64,000 nt of DNA from JALZUU01 sp964441245 (GTDB lineage: Bacteria > Bacteroidota > Bacteroidia > Chitinophagales > Saprospiraceae), in assembly GCA_964441245.1 (NCBI GenBank), contig CAYTVR010000003.1, positions 1 to 64,000 on the forward strand. The letters are read 5' to 3'. Below the pieces are notes generated by a model. The model worked only from the letters and a program-made list of their open reading frames with translations. It made no database searches and had not been told where the DNA came from. Below are positions 36,399-44,878 of the stretch, in pieces. How positions within the stretch are numbered: position 1 is the stretch's first letter; each line of letters opens with the position of its first letter. A program made the translations under genes and the position numbers.

Positions 36399-36457
36399 TG
36401 CAAATTTTATACGGAAGTTATATAAAAAAGAACTTCGATACAGAAAAACAACAATCT

Positions 36458-37510
36458 ATGCTCAATATAAAACTATTGAAAGAAATCTGTTTGACTCCAG
36501 GTGCACCAGGTTTTGAAAAGAAAATTCGATCTTTGATTATTAAAGAAGTCACCCCTTTAGTTGATGAAGTCACAACGGATGCGATGGGTAATGTAACTGC
36601 GCTTAAAAAAGGGAAGTCTCGTAAAAAAGTCATGGTCGCTGCTCATATGGATGAGATTGGTTTTATTGTTTCTCATATTGATGATGAAGGCTTCATTCGT
36701 TTTCATCCTTTAGGTGGATTTGATCCAAAAACCTTAACGTCTCAAAGAGTTATTATTCATGGGAAAAAAGATATCATTGGAGTAATGGGTTCCAAACCGA
36801 TTCATCTAATGCGACCAGAAGAACGAAGCAAGTCTGTTCCCATTTCTGAATATTTTATTGATACCGGACTGCCTAAAAAGGAAGTAGACAAAATTGTTGC
36901 TGTTGGTGATCCCATCACAAGAGATCGACAATTGATTGAAATGGGGGAATGCCTTAATTCCAAGTCCTTAGATAATCGAGTCTCTGTTTTTATATTAATA
37001 GAAACGCTTCGACAACTGAAAAAAATCAAAATTCCGTATGATTTTTATGCCGTGTTTACAGTTCAAGAAGAAATAGGTATTAGAGGAGCGATTTCAGCAG
37101 CTCATCGGATCAATCCTGATTTTGGATTTGGCTTAGATGTAACGATTGCTTTTGATGTTCCGGGAGCACAAGCACATGAAATGGTGACTCGGTTGGGTCA
37201 TGGTACCGCTATTAAAATTATGGATAGTATGACGATTTGCGATTATCGTATGGTGGATTATCTTAAAAAATTAGCTAAAAAGAAAAAAATAAAGTGGCAA
37301 AACGAAGTATTGCCTAGTGGAGGTACTGATACTGCCGCCATACAACGATACGGGAAAAATGGAGCCATAGCTGGAGCCATTTCTATCCCACTTCGTCATA
37401 TCCATCAAACGATTGAAATGGTTCATAAGACAGATATTGAAGCCAGTATTGCTTTACTAAAAGAAGGCGTTAGTAAACTGGATACTTATAATTGGGATTT
37501 CGAAAAGTGA
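36458..37510 (+). CDS. M42 family metallopeptidase
   Basis: 350 residues. Zinc ligands and catalytic residues of the M42 family are visible: His in VAAHMDEIGF near residue 62, Asp in SKSLDNRVSVF near 169, catalytic Glu pair in VQEEIGIRGA near 202, Asp in GLDVTIAFDVPG near 226 and His in PLRHIHQTIE near 313. Family members are dodecameric cytoplasmic aminopeptidases that trim peptides; relatives are also annotated as glutamyl aminopeptidase or endoglucanase, the latter being an old error. Start at 36458 is fixed by the promoter box just upstream. Single-gene unit. Confidence 0.92.
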   Translation: MLNIKLLKEICLTPGAPGFEKKIRSLIIKEVTPLVDEVTTDAMGNVTALKKGKSRKKVMVAAHMDEIGFIVSHIDDEGFIRFHPLGGFDPKTLTSQRVIIHGKKDIIGVMGSKPIHLMRPEERSKSVPISEYFIDTGLPKKEVDKIVAVGDPITRDRQLIEMGECLNSKSLDNRVSVFILIETLRQLKKIKIPYDFYAVFTVQEEIGIRGAISAAHRINPDFGFGLDVTIAFDVPGAQAHEMVTRLGHGTAIKIMDSMTICDYRMVDYLKKLAKKKKIKWQNEVLPSGGTDTAAIQRYGKNGAIAGAISIPLRHIHQTIEMVHKTDIEASIALLKEGVSKLDTYNWDFEK

Positions 37511-37675
37511 TGAATGACAATCTTTTATTCTATCTAAGCGTTAAACTAATTTGCTCCGAAGTTGTCTAAATAGAAGTTAAATAAGGAGTAAAATTTAAAA
37601 AAATAGTACCTTTATATAGAAGTTGTCCCTAAATACTGTAGCAGTTTCTAAGGTTTTTAATAAAAATTTATCAAT

Positions 37676-37900
37676 ATGAATATGTTAATGTTAGCATTTC
37701 TTCCCGGTGGAACAGAGGTTTTTGTCATCCTTTTTGTGGTTTTATTGCTTTTTGGTGGAAAGAAAATCCCTGAATTAATGAGAGGTCTAGGAAAAGGTAT
37801 TAGAGAATTCAATAATGCCAAAGCGACTATTGAGACTGAAATTAAAGAAGGGATTAAAGAAGCAGATCGAAAAGAAATAAAAGGTAATAATGGAGAATAA
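37676..37900 (+). CDS. tatA: Sec-independent translocase subunit TatA
   Basis: 74 residues. One membrane helix (about 12-28, EVFVILFVVLLLFG) leads through the hinge GGKKIPELMRGLGKGIREF into an amphipathic helix and a charged tail, the standard TatA/B plan. With the KKIPE hinge and short tail it is closer to TatA than TatB. It would form the pore through which folded twin-arginine substrates cross the inner membrane. No tatC is in the window. A very strong terminator follows. Confidence 0.9.
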   Translation: MNMLMLAFLPGGTEVFVILFVVLLLFGGKKIPELMRGLGKGIREFNNAKATIETEIKEGIKEADRKEIKGNNGE

Positions 37901-37963
37901 TTCAATCCGATTATTTTCTTGAATTGAAAAGCATGGCTGCTCTTGTCCATTCGTTTCAAAAAT

Positions 37964-37999
37964 AAAAAGGTGGAAATTGAAATCAATTTCCACCTTTTT
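37964..37999. terminator. Strong two-way terminator after tatA
   Basis: AAAAAGGTGGAAATTGA (37964-37980) and its perfect complement (37983-37999) form a stem with A and T tracts at either end. It separates tatA from the convergent FKBP gene. Confidence 0.85.
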
Positions 38000-38061
38000 A
38001 TTTTGGTCAAGCTAGCCCATATTTTCGTAAATCATTCGTTCTAATTGATAGAGACTAATGA

Positions 38062-39006
38062 TTATTTTTTTGCTGTTGGCCGTTTTATATCCAATACTTT
38101 TATTTTAAATGCTAAAGCAGAGTCTCCTGGTATAGAGATGCCTTTTTCATTGATAGCCAATCCACCATAAGCCAATTTTGATGGAATCAACAACCAACCG
38201 GTACTTCCCTTTTTAAAAAACTGCAATCCATCTTCCCAACCTTTGATCACCTTTCTTCTACCTAATACAAATTCGTACGGTTCTTTTCTATCGTAAGAGG
38301 AATCAAATTTAGTCCCATCTAATAAGTAGCCTTCGTAATGAACGGTCAATACATCACCTGGTTTAGCCAAATCACCTTTTCCTTTTTTCTTCAAGGAATA
38401 ACTGACTCCTGTATCGGTTCTTTTGGTTCGCAATTTATTTTCAGCGGCATATTCATGTATCAACTTTTTATCTTTTTTAAATTGATCTTGAACATGTTTT
38501 TCATATGCTGCTCGTTCTCTTCGCTCTTGCTCCATCATATATTTATCATATGACTTGGCATCTAAAATTTCCAAGACTTCAATATCAAAAATCAAAGGTG
38601 AATTTGATGGAATGGCCCCTAGTCCAGATCGACCATAAGCCAAGTCTGCGGGGACAAATAATTTCCCTTTACTTCCTACTTGAAAAAGTGGAATTCCTTT
38701 TTCCCAGCCTTGAATCACAATTCTATAACCTAATTGAAAAACAAATGGTCGATCTTCTTCCGATTGGTCAAAGACTTTTCCATTGAGCAATTGTCCTTTA
38801 TAATTCAATTTGACATAATCACCAGCTTTTGGATAAGCTCCGTTTCCTTCCTTCTCAATCGAATAGTAAAGACCATTACTTTCTTTTGCTTGTATCTCAT
38901 GATGGCTTAGATAATCATCAAGATTCTTCAAAGAATCAATAGGAGAGGCAACTACGGAAAAAGCTCCGAAGACAAATAATAAAATGAATAGTTTTGTCAG
39001 TTTCAT
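38062..39006 (-). CDS. Exported peptidyl-prolyl isomerase with two FKBP domains
   Basis: 314 residues with a signal peptide (MKLTKLFILLFVFGAFSVVAS). Two FKBP modules are present: about 55-150 (VKLNYKGQLLNGKVFDQS, GWEKGIPLFQVGSKGKLFVP, AYGRSGLGAIPSNSPLIFD) and about 210-310 (LTVHYEGYLLDGTKFDSS, GWEDGLQFFKKGSTGWLLIP, AYGG). A charged helical linker (about 150-200) joins them. It should catalyse proline isomerisation and help fold proteins in the periplasm. The second domain has a slightly altered pocket loop (AYGGLAINEKGISIPG), so activity may differ. Single gene. Confidence 0.92.
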   Translation of the reverse strand: MKLTKLFILLFVFGAFSVVASPIDSLKNLDDYLSHHEIQAKESNGLYYSIEKEGNGAYPKAGDYVKLNYKGQLLNGKVFDQSEEDRPFVFQLGYRIVIQGWEKGIPLFQVGSKGKLFVPADLAYGRSGLGAIPSNSPLIFDIEVLEILDAKSYDKYMMEQERRERAAYEKHVQDQFKKDKKLIHEYAAENKLRTKRTDTGVSYSLKKKGKGDLAKPGDVLTVHYEGYLLDGTKFDSSYDRKEPYEFVLGRRKVIKGWEDGLQFFKKGSTGWLLIPSKLAYGGLAINEKGISIPGDSALAFKIKVLDIKRPTAKK

Positions 39007-39211
39007 GATTGTATTTTGCTTTAAACAACTTTTTAATATGTTTCCTACCTTTTACGCACATATACAATGCCAATGTGGTCTATTTCATTGTAAATTAACG
39101 TTTTTTTAAAGGTTAACCAATTAAAATGGATTCAATCCTGCCATATCAAATATTTGCCTAAAGGCATAACAATAAGGAAAAATTCCATGCTTAGAAAAAC
39201 TATTTTAAATC

Positions 39212-39246
39212 AAAAAAGAGGCTACGGTCACTATCCCCGCAGCCCC
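39212..39246 (-). terminator. Intrinsic terminator on the minus strand
   Basis: Read on the minus strand, GGGGCTGCGG pairs with CCGTAGCCTC (two G-U pairs) across a nine-base loop and is followed by TTTTTT. It lies about 140 bases beyond the glucosaminidase stop, so it ends either a long 3' region or a separate RNA. Confidence 0.7.
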
Positions 39247-39300
39247 TGGTTTAACAGAAATCCACCTCCATTAAAGAAATGTGGTAGGTAACCAATGTCT
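39212..39300 (-). ncRNA. Candidate structured RNA
   Basis: Immediately before the terminator (minus strand) there is an unusually GC-rich, foldable stretch in an AT-rich gap: TGGTT/AACCA arms (plus 39247-39251 and 39290-39294) enclose CCACCTCCATT against AATGTGG. The 378-base gap 39007-39384 contains no reading frame. The layout, a long irregular hairpin then an intrinsic terminator, is that of a 6S-like or other small RNA, but I cannot match a known family and see no promoter. It may simply be the 3' UTR of the glucosaminidase message. Confidence 0.3.
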
Positions 39301-39384
39301 ACTATTAATTACCTCGTCATTCTCATAAGTAATGTTTGAAAACCCATCTTAGGGTTCAAGCAATTACCTTTTTGAATTAATAAT

Positions 39385-40320
39385 TCAATTACGATCGTAC
39401 TGATCTAATTCTAATTCTTCAATGATATTGATCAATTTTTCTGCATATCTTTTATCTGTTGCATAGCCTGCTTTTTTTAAGCCATGAGCCCATGCTTTAT
39501 AGTCCGTTTTTTTCAATTTATATAAAGGTCGATAACGTTTGTTTTGAAGCATGATACTATGCGCTCGATAACTCGCCCAAGCACTTTTATAAATTCGGAA
39601 AAAGTCTTTATGGCTATCATCTGTAAAATTGCTACAATGCCCTTTTTTACAATTTTTAGAAAAGCATTTCATTCCAAAATGATTGCTGTTTTTTCTAGTC
39701 AATCGACTTGCACCAGCATTACTTTCAATCAAGCCTTGTGCTAATTTGATACTTGCGGGAATACCATACTTTCGCATTTCAGATTGTGCAACAGCAGCAA
39801 ATCGATCAACATACTTTTTTTGCTTTTTAATTTTTAAAGCTTTCCTTGCACTAACCTTCTTGGTCGTCTTTTTATCTTCTGCATGATAGGTCATGTTAGA
39901 ATAAGTATTGGATAGATTATTTTTAGCTGCTAATAAACTCATCTCTTCATCCACCTTTTTTTCATTTTTAGATTTTTTTAAAGGTGGCTTAATTTCCGGT
40001 TCATCTACAATAATCACTTTTTCTTCTTTTTGAATGATATTACTCAAACTCGTAGCAATTTTAGCTTTACCTAATTTTTTAATCCAACCTTCTTCCTGCT
40101 CAACAGGTACTTCATAAGAAGCAAAATTAGCAGTAGGTGACGTTGGTGTGGCACTCAAATTCAGTTCTAAATTAAGATCCTTCTTATTCAACATAAATAC
40201 AACGAGGAGCGTAAGTCCGATTTTGAACCAATGTTGAATGATCCAATCTTGTGTTTGATTCCATTTCATGTTACGAATGTTTTTTGCTTTTTGGCCGACG
40301 ATAAAAATTGTTTTTCTCAT
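39385..40320 (-). CDS. Membrane-anchored glucosaminidase (FlgJ/lysozyme-like)
   Basis: 311 residues. One membrane helix at about 30-45 leaves the body in the periplasm. A spacer of about 120 residues is followed by the enzyme domain (about 160-305): FAAVAQSEMRKYGIPASIKLAQGLIESNAGAS carries the catalytic Glu (AQGLIES), then NHFGMKC and YKSAWASYRAHS. Such enzymes cut the glycan chain of peptidoglycan. Four Cys near CFSKNCKKGHC could form disulfides. An internal ATG at 40269 is another possible start; the first is kept because the promoter lies well upstream of both. Confidence 0.87.
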   Translation of the reverse strand: MRKTIFIVGQKAKNIRNMKWNQTQDWIIQHWFKIGLTLLVVFMLNKKDLNLELNLSATPTSPTANFASYEVPVEQEEGWIKKLGKAKIATSLSNIIQKEEKVIIVDEPEIKPPLKKSKNEKKVDEEMSLLAAKNNLSNTYSNMTYHAEDKKTTKKVSARKALKIKKQKKYVDRFAAVAQSEMRKYGIPASIKLAQGLIESNAGASRLTRKNSNHFGMKCFSKNCKKGHCSNFTDDSHKDFFRIYKSAWASYRAHSIMLQNKRYRPLYKLKKTDYKAWAHGLKKAGYATDKRYAEKLINIIEELELDQYDRN

Positions 40321-40456
40321 TATAGTATTTGTTTAATGTTTGCTTTAAAATGAAATCCTTTTGGCGCCGGAAGGACTTTATTGTATAGCATTGTTTTAAA
40401 GAACGGAGGAGAACGAAAAAAAACATTCTCCTCCATAGCATGAATAATTACACAAT

Positions 40457-40490
40457 GCAAATTTAATACAAATTGTTTCAATTTGTCAAA
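40457..40490 (-). promoter_or_regulatory. Promoter for the glucosaminidase gene
   Basis: On the minus strand, TTTG (40490-40487), 21 bases, then TAAATTTGC (40465-40457). The leader would be about 130 bases. The DnaA boxes at 40516-40553 lie just upstream of the -33 element. Confidence 0.55.
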
Positions 40491-40515
40491 TATTTTATAA
40501 ACTATTTGTTTACAT

Positions 40516-40553
40516 AGTTATCCACAATATGTTGGTAACCTATGTGGATAACT
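40516..40553. promoter_or_regulatory. Two inverted perfect DnaA boxes
   Basis: TTATCCACA (40518-40526) and its complement TGTGGATAA (40543-40551) lie in an 11-base inverted repeat (AGTTATCCACA ... TGTGGATAACT). The flank 40440-40516 is extremely AT-rich. The surrounding 525-base gap 40321-40845 has no convincing gene. This could be part of a replication origin or a DnaA-controlled promoter for the glucosaminidase gene. Confidence 0.55.
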
Positions 40554-40845
40554 CACAAAAACATAGAAAATGGTAGTAAAATTCCATTTATGGGTACAAA
40601 TTTGTTAGTAAATGGAGTTCTGGACAAAAATTGCCCTTTTCTGCAAATGGAGAGATTAACGTCTTTTTTAGAAAGAAAAAACAAACAATTTGATGGATTT
40701 TGTGGGAAAAGAAAAGATTTGAGGATTTAAAAGACAGGAATGAGTAGTAACAAAATCTAATTGATCTAAAATTTGCTATCGGAATGAAAGCATTATCTTA
40801 AATGACTAAATGACTATGACTCATTACTCCAAAAGTAAATCTTTT

Positions 40846-43305
40846 TTAAGAAAGAGGTGTGTTAGGAGGTGTTGGCGGTAATCCATTTTCTCCAAGGCCA
40901 TTGTTGACTTGACCGGTTATAGGGGGAACAGGTGGCGTTGGTGGCTGGACAATGAATTGTGTTTTCAATCGGCTGGTTCGTCGTCGTCTCATGTGTAACA
41001 ATAAGATACAGCAAAGAAATATACCGACACCTACTCCTACTCGAATCCATTGTTCTTGTTCTGCTTTGATATGACTTTCTAAGTAATAAGGATTCGGACC
41101 ATTAGGCGTTCCATTTCCTTCATTGATTTCCCAATTTTCGATATCGCCATTATCTAAGAAAGGTAGTAGCAAACCTAAGGTAAATGTAGAATCTGTTGGC
41201 GGTAAAACATAGCCCATACTATCTACAGAAGCTCCTTCATTGGTAAATAGGCCAATGATTTCTTTCCTTTTGCTTAAGCCAAAACCTAGGTTTCCAACAA
41301 TATTATACACATCAGGAAATTCTTCTCGAAAAGCAGTGGTGTCTTCACAGACGATCAGATAAGATTTAGGTTTGATTTTTACTTGAGGAAAAGTATAATA
41401 GCGTTTTTTATCTGTAAAAAACCAATCTTCTAATTGTATGGTTTCTTCAGAACTGTTGTATAGTTCAACCCAATCTTGTGATTTTTTATTATTAGCACTG
41501 ACCTCATTGATCATCAATTTTCCCGCAAGGGGATGCACATATCGTTCAAAAACAGCTTTCAATTTATATTCTTTTCCTGCGGTCAATGACAATCTTAAAT
41601 CATCCATGTTGGGATCACTTTTCATGCCTTCCCAATGAGAAAATCGATAGCCAAAGTTTGGAATAGCTTTTAAGCTAATTGGAATGTTTTCAAAATATAA
41701 GCCAGAAAAAGCTTCCTTTTTAATGACCAAATTATTGTTTAAGATCACTTCTCCTCCTCCTGCTACTTCCAATTTTAATTCTGCGGTTCCACCAGTGTTG
41801 AATGTTTTTTTCATGTGCTTTCGCATGTAAGCTGGTCGCTTTTTAGCAAATGCCCTCATTCTGTCTACATGGTTTTCCCAACGTCTTTTACTGAGGCTCC
41901 AACGATCTAATTGCCGTGGCATTTCAGGAGCAAGATTCGCGTACAATTCTTCTAACTTGGCTAAGACTCGATCAGATGTAAAAGTCGTATTCAGATGATC
42001 TGCCATGCAGTTAATGAATTCTTTTTCAAATTTCGGATTCTCTAATAATTTTCTCAGGATAAATGTACTCCAAGCTGGATTCGGCCAAGCTGGTCCATCA
42101 GGTTCTGTATGAAAATCGATACTGTTGGTTTTATAAGCTTTAGGATTGTGTAAACCAAATCCCCAATCCGTATCATACAAAATCCATCTCCAGCGGCCAC
42201 TTACGGTTTGTGGTCTCCAAAATTTTATATTTCCACCAGCATCTTGATTATCAAAATAAATCTGAGCCACCTGATATTGCATAAAATTCTCAATATCCAT
42301 CAGGCTATTCAAGTAAGCATATCGGGAAGGATCACTTAAGTCATTCTCTTCCATGTAAGCCAACATATGAAGATAATGTGCTCGATTTCCTCTTTTCAAA
42401 CTTCTACGATGTTCGATTAAATCGATACTATCTTTATCCAATTCATAATGTCCTGATAGAAAATGTCGATTGACTTTTTCTCGAATATTATAAATTCCCC
42501 AATATTTTCCATTGATATAAACATGAGCAGGACGGTAATCTTGTTTTTCAATATCCCAGTCTTCGACCAAACCCGTCATTAAAGCATCTCGAAAATGTGA
42601 TTTCCCCCAGTCACTACCTGAGTTACGTAAGACCAAAAATTTGAATTTTTTCAGTCCTTCTTTTCCAAAAATTCTATGCTTAAAATGCTTCTTTCCATAT
42701 CGATCTCTGGCGACAATGGTCATTGATTTTTGTGGAAACAATCGACTCATTCCTCCAAACAATCGAAATCCCGAACGGCTGTTGTACTCACATTTTCCAT
42801 CTGCTTCATACATTTCTGCATTAATCATCACCTCTCTCTTGCTCCAGAAGTTCGCACCATCTTTGGTCCACAGACTATCTACAGCATCCGGTCCTTGCAT
42901 ATATAGCCCTGTCTCTGAGTCAAACAACACTTCAGGATTGATTCCAATAGATACGACAGGAAAGGTCGATGTCGGTTCATCGATAAAATAGGTTTGTCCA
43001 ACAATATCGCTTTTGATTTTTCCCTTTCGGGCAATGGCTTGCAAAACCATTGTTTTTTTAATTTTTAACGGCCTTTTATAGACTTTAGATCGGCGAGTAG
43101 GCTCGCTGCCATCGATTGTATAATAGATTTTTGCACCTGGAGAAGTCAATTCAACCACTTGTCTTTCATCATAGAATCCACCTTGAACTGAAAATTCAAT
43201 TTCCAATTCTTTCTTTTTCTGCTTAGCCTTAGCTGGCTTTTGTTGAGCAAAAGCTAGTGAATTAGCCAAAAAAAGGACCGATAATATGAAAGTGATTTTT
43301 TTCAA
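40846..43305 (-). CDS. CotH-type kinase-like protein with lamin-tail domain and C-terminal anchor
   Basis: 819 residues with a signal peptide (MKKITFILSVLFLANSLAFAQ). In order: a chitobiase/hexosaminidase C-terminal-like module (about 35-110, YYTIDGSEPTRRSKVY), a CotH domain (about 170-450, FLVLRNSGSDWGKSHFRDAL, YDTDWGFGL), a beta insert (about 510-595), a lamin-tail domain (about 600-700, MINEVSANNKKSQDWVELYN), one membrane helix (about 757-775) with an RRRR stop, and a Pro-rich tail. CotH proteins are atypical kinases that phosphorylate coat proteins in Bacillus; substrates here are unknown. The C-terminal helix replaces the sorting tail often found on such exported proteins. Confidence 0.87.
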   Translation of the reverse strand: MKKITFILSVLFLANSLAFAQQKPAKAKQKKKELEIEFSVQGGFYDERQVVELTSPGAKIYYTIDGSEPTRRSKVYKRPLKIKKTMVLQAIARKGKIKSDIVGQTYFIDEPTSTFPVVSIGINPEVLFDSETGLYMQGPDAVDSLWTKDGANFWSKREVMINAEMYEADGKCEYNSRSGFRLFGGMSRLFPQKSMTIVARDRYGKKHFKHRIFGKEGLKKFKFLVLRNSGSDWGKSHFRDALMTGLVEDWDIEKQDYRPAHVYINGKYWGIYNIREKVNRHFLSGHYELDKDSIDLIEHRRSLKRGNRAHYLHMLAYMEENDLSDPSRYAYLNSLMDIENFMQYQVAQIYFDNQDAGGNIKFWRPQTVSGRWRWILYDTDWGFGLHNPKAYKTNSIDFHTEPDGPAWPNPAWSTFILRKLLENPKFEKEFINCMADHLNTTFTSDRVLAKLEELYANLAPEMPRQLDRWSLSKRRWENHVDRMRAFAKKRPAYMRKHMKKTFNTGGTAELKLEVAGGGEVILNNNLVIKKEAFSGLYFENIPISLKAIPNFGYRFSHWEGMKSDPNMDDLRLSLTAGKEYKLKAVFERYVHPLAGKLMINEVSANNKKSQDWVELYNSSEETIQLEDWFFTDKKRYYTFPQVKIKPKSYLIVCEDTTAFREEFPDVYNIVGNLGFGLSKRKEIIGLFTNEGASVDSMGYVLPPTDSTFTLGLLLPFLDNGDIENWEINEGNGTPNGPNPYYLESHIKAEQEQWIRVGVGVGIFLCCILLLHMRRRRTSRLKTQFIVQPPTPPVPPITGQVNNGLGENGLPPTPPNTPLS

Positions 43306-43414
43306 TTTGCTGTTTTCTCTTGAAATAGACTGCTTTAAAATCTAAAGTGTTCAAATACTCTGTTACAAAAGAGATACAATTTAGTCTTTTTTCTATGAAT
43401 AAAAAAGCGATCGA

Positions 43415-43479
43415 TTTATAAAAATGGGCTTCCCCTTAAAAAAATCTAAGTTAATTAGGACCTAAGCCATTTTTATAAA
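43415..43479. repeat. 13-base inverted repeat in a 504-base gap
   Basis: TTTATAAAAATGG (43415-43427) and CCATTTTTATAAA (43467-43479) are perfect complements 39 bases apart; the stem extends by CTT/AAG past a bulge. A second dyad ATGGTATTTTACCAT lies at 43747-43761. Otherwise the gap 43306-43809 shows no gene. Confidence 0.5.
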
Positions 43480-43809
43480 ATATTCGCTATCTGACAGTTA
43501 AGCTTTGAGTATCCTTGCAGGAGTGCTCATTTCTGTATGAAAGATCTTAAATGTTTACGGTCACCACAAGGATAAGTTGTTGGTTTTGCAAACAAATAAA
43601 AAATATTTTATATTTAAGTTAATCTACTCCATTTATTCTTATGGTTAAGTCTATGTATTTTGGCCTTTCAGTGCTGTTTTAAAGGACTGTTTTCGTCGTA
43701 CATAAGTCCTTATTTAAAATTAATTTCAAGTCATTTTGATAAATCCATGGTATTTTACCATATTGAATACATAAAATAATTTCCTCATATCATTAAAAAC
43801 AATTCGCTT

Positions 43810-44700
43810 ATGAAATTCAAATTTATTTACACTCTTTTTAGTCTTTTATTCTTTGCTTTTATGTTTAGTAGTAATAGTGGTGGTAGAGCTGCAGCTGGCC
43901 AAGGGGCTACCGGAGCACCTGGTGATCAAGAAACAGGTGGAAATTTTGTTACTTGTGCCAATGATTTCTGTCACAGCAGCGGAAGTGCTGCAACTCTTGA
44001 ATCTAATCCAACTTTAGAATTAACTGATGATGGTGGACTTTCAATTACCGAGACTGGATATATTCCTGGAACTCTTTATAATGCAAAAGTAACCGTCAAT
44101 GTTACCAGTGGAAATGCTAGTGGCTTTGGATTCCAAATACTTGCATTGAACGCTGCAATGGGCGTCACTGGAGATGAAGTTTCCGACTGGACAGCAGGAT
44201 CCAATAATACCAAAGTTTCTACTGCGAGTGCCAATGGAAGAACTTATGGTGAACAGAACGGAACTAGCGCTAGTAATGAATTCGAACTTACTTGGATGGC
44301 GCCTGCTGATCTTGATGGAGATGTTACATTCTATTTTTGTGGAAATGCTGTTAATGGAAACAACTCTACTTCAGGAGATGGTGCAGGTTGCAGTACATTG
44401 ACTATTGCCAAAAACGCCTCTACTTCTAACAATGATCTCAACAGAGCAGCATTACAATTGAATGCTTTTCCTAATCCGGTTATCGACGTCATTAATCTTG
44501 ATATTCAAGTAGAAAAAACGGATACCTATTCCATGCGTTTAATCAACAACTTAGGACAACTCGTTCAAACGACTCAATGGGATTTGACCGAAGGTCAAAA
44601 CAGAAAAATGATTGATTTCAATGAATCAACTTCTGGTGTCTATATCATTCAATTGACGAATGGAACAGAAACCATCAGTCAAAATGTAGTGAAACTATAA
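43810..44700 (+). CDS. T9SS cargo with choice-of-anchor V (Reeler-like) domain, paralogue 1
   Basis: 296 residues. A signal segment (about 1-22) precedes a domain of about 170 residues with GATGAPGDQETGG, CANDFCHSSG and GYIPGTLYNAKVTVNV, the pattern of choice-of-anchor V / Reeler-like domains. The C-terminal about 80 residues (LNAFPNPVIDVINLDI, NLGQLVQTTQW, STSGVYIIQLTNG, TISQNVVKL) are a type A sorting tail that directs export through type IX secretion and release or anchoring at the surface. The Cys motif CxxxxCH is not a haem site. A close paralogue follows. Role at the cell surface is unknown. Confidence 0.87.
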   Translation: MKFKFIYTLFSLLFFAFMFSSNSGGRAAAGQGATGAPGDQETGGNFVTCANDFCHSSGSAATLESNPTLELTDDGGLSITETGYIPGTLYNAKVTVNVTSGNASGFGFQILALNAAMGVTGDEVSDWTAGSNNTKVSTASANGRTYGEQNGTSASNEFELTWMAPADLDGDVTFYFCGNAVNGNNSTSGDGAGCSTLTIAKNASTSNNDLNRAALQLNAFPNPVIDVINLDIQVEKTDTYSMRLINNLGQLVQTTQWDLTEGQNRKMIDFNESTSGVYIIQLTNGTETISQNVVKL

Positions 44701-44733
44701 GGTTGCTACCTTAAAAGTAGGATACTCTGAAAA

Positions 44734-44767
44734 GGGCTAGTGATGGATTTCACTAGCTCTTTTTTTG
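44734..44767 (+). terminator. Intrinsic terminator after paralogue 1
   Basis: GGCTAGTGA and TCACTAGCT pair around TGGATT and are followed by eight T. Confidence 0.8.
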
Positions 44768-44878
44768 TTCCTAAAAATAGAAATAAAGCCATTCTATAAA
44801 CCTTCCTTCCTTTTTATAGTTAGTACAATGATATTTTCCCTAATGGAAACTCTTATTTACTACAAAAACTTTCCACTT

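Noticed and set aside
40542..40730. 62-codon frame beside the DnaA boxes
   Set aside because: It begins inside a DnaA box, no promoter, composition random.
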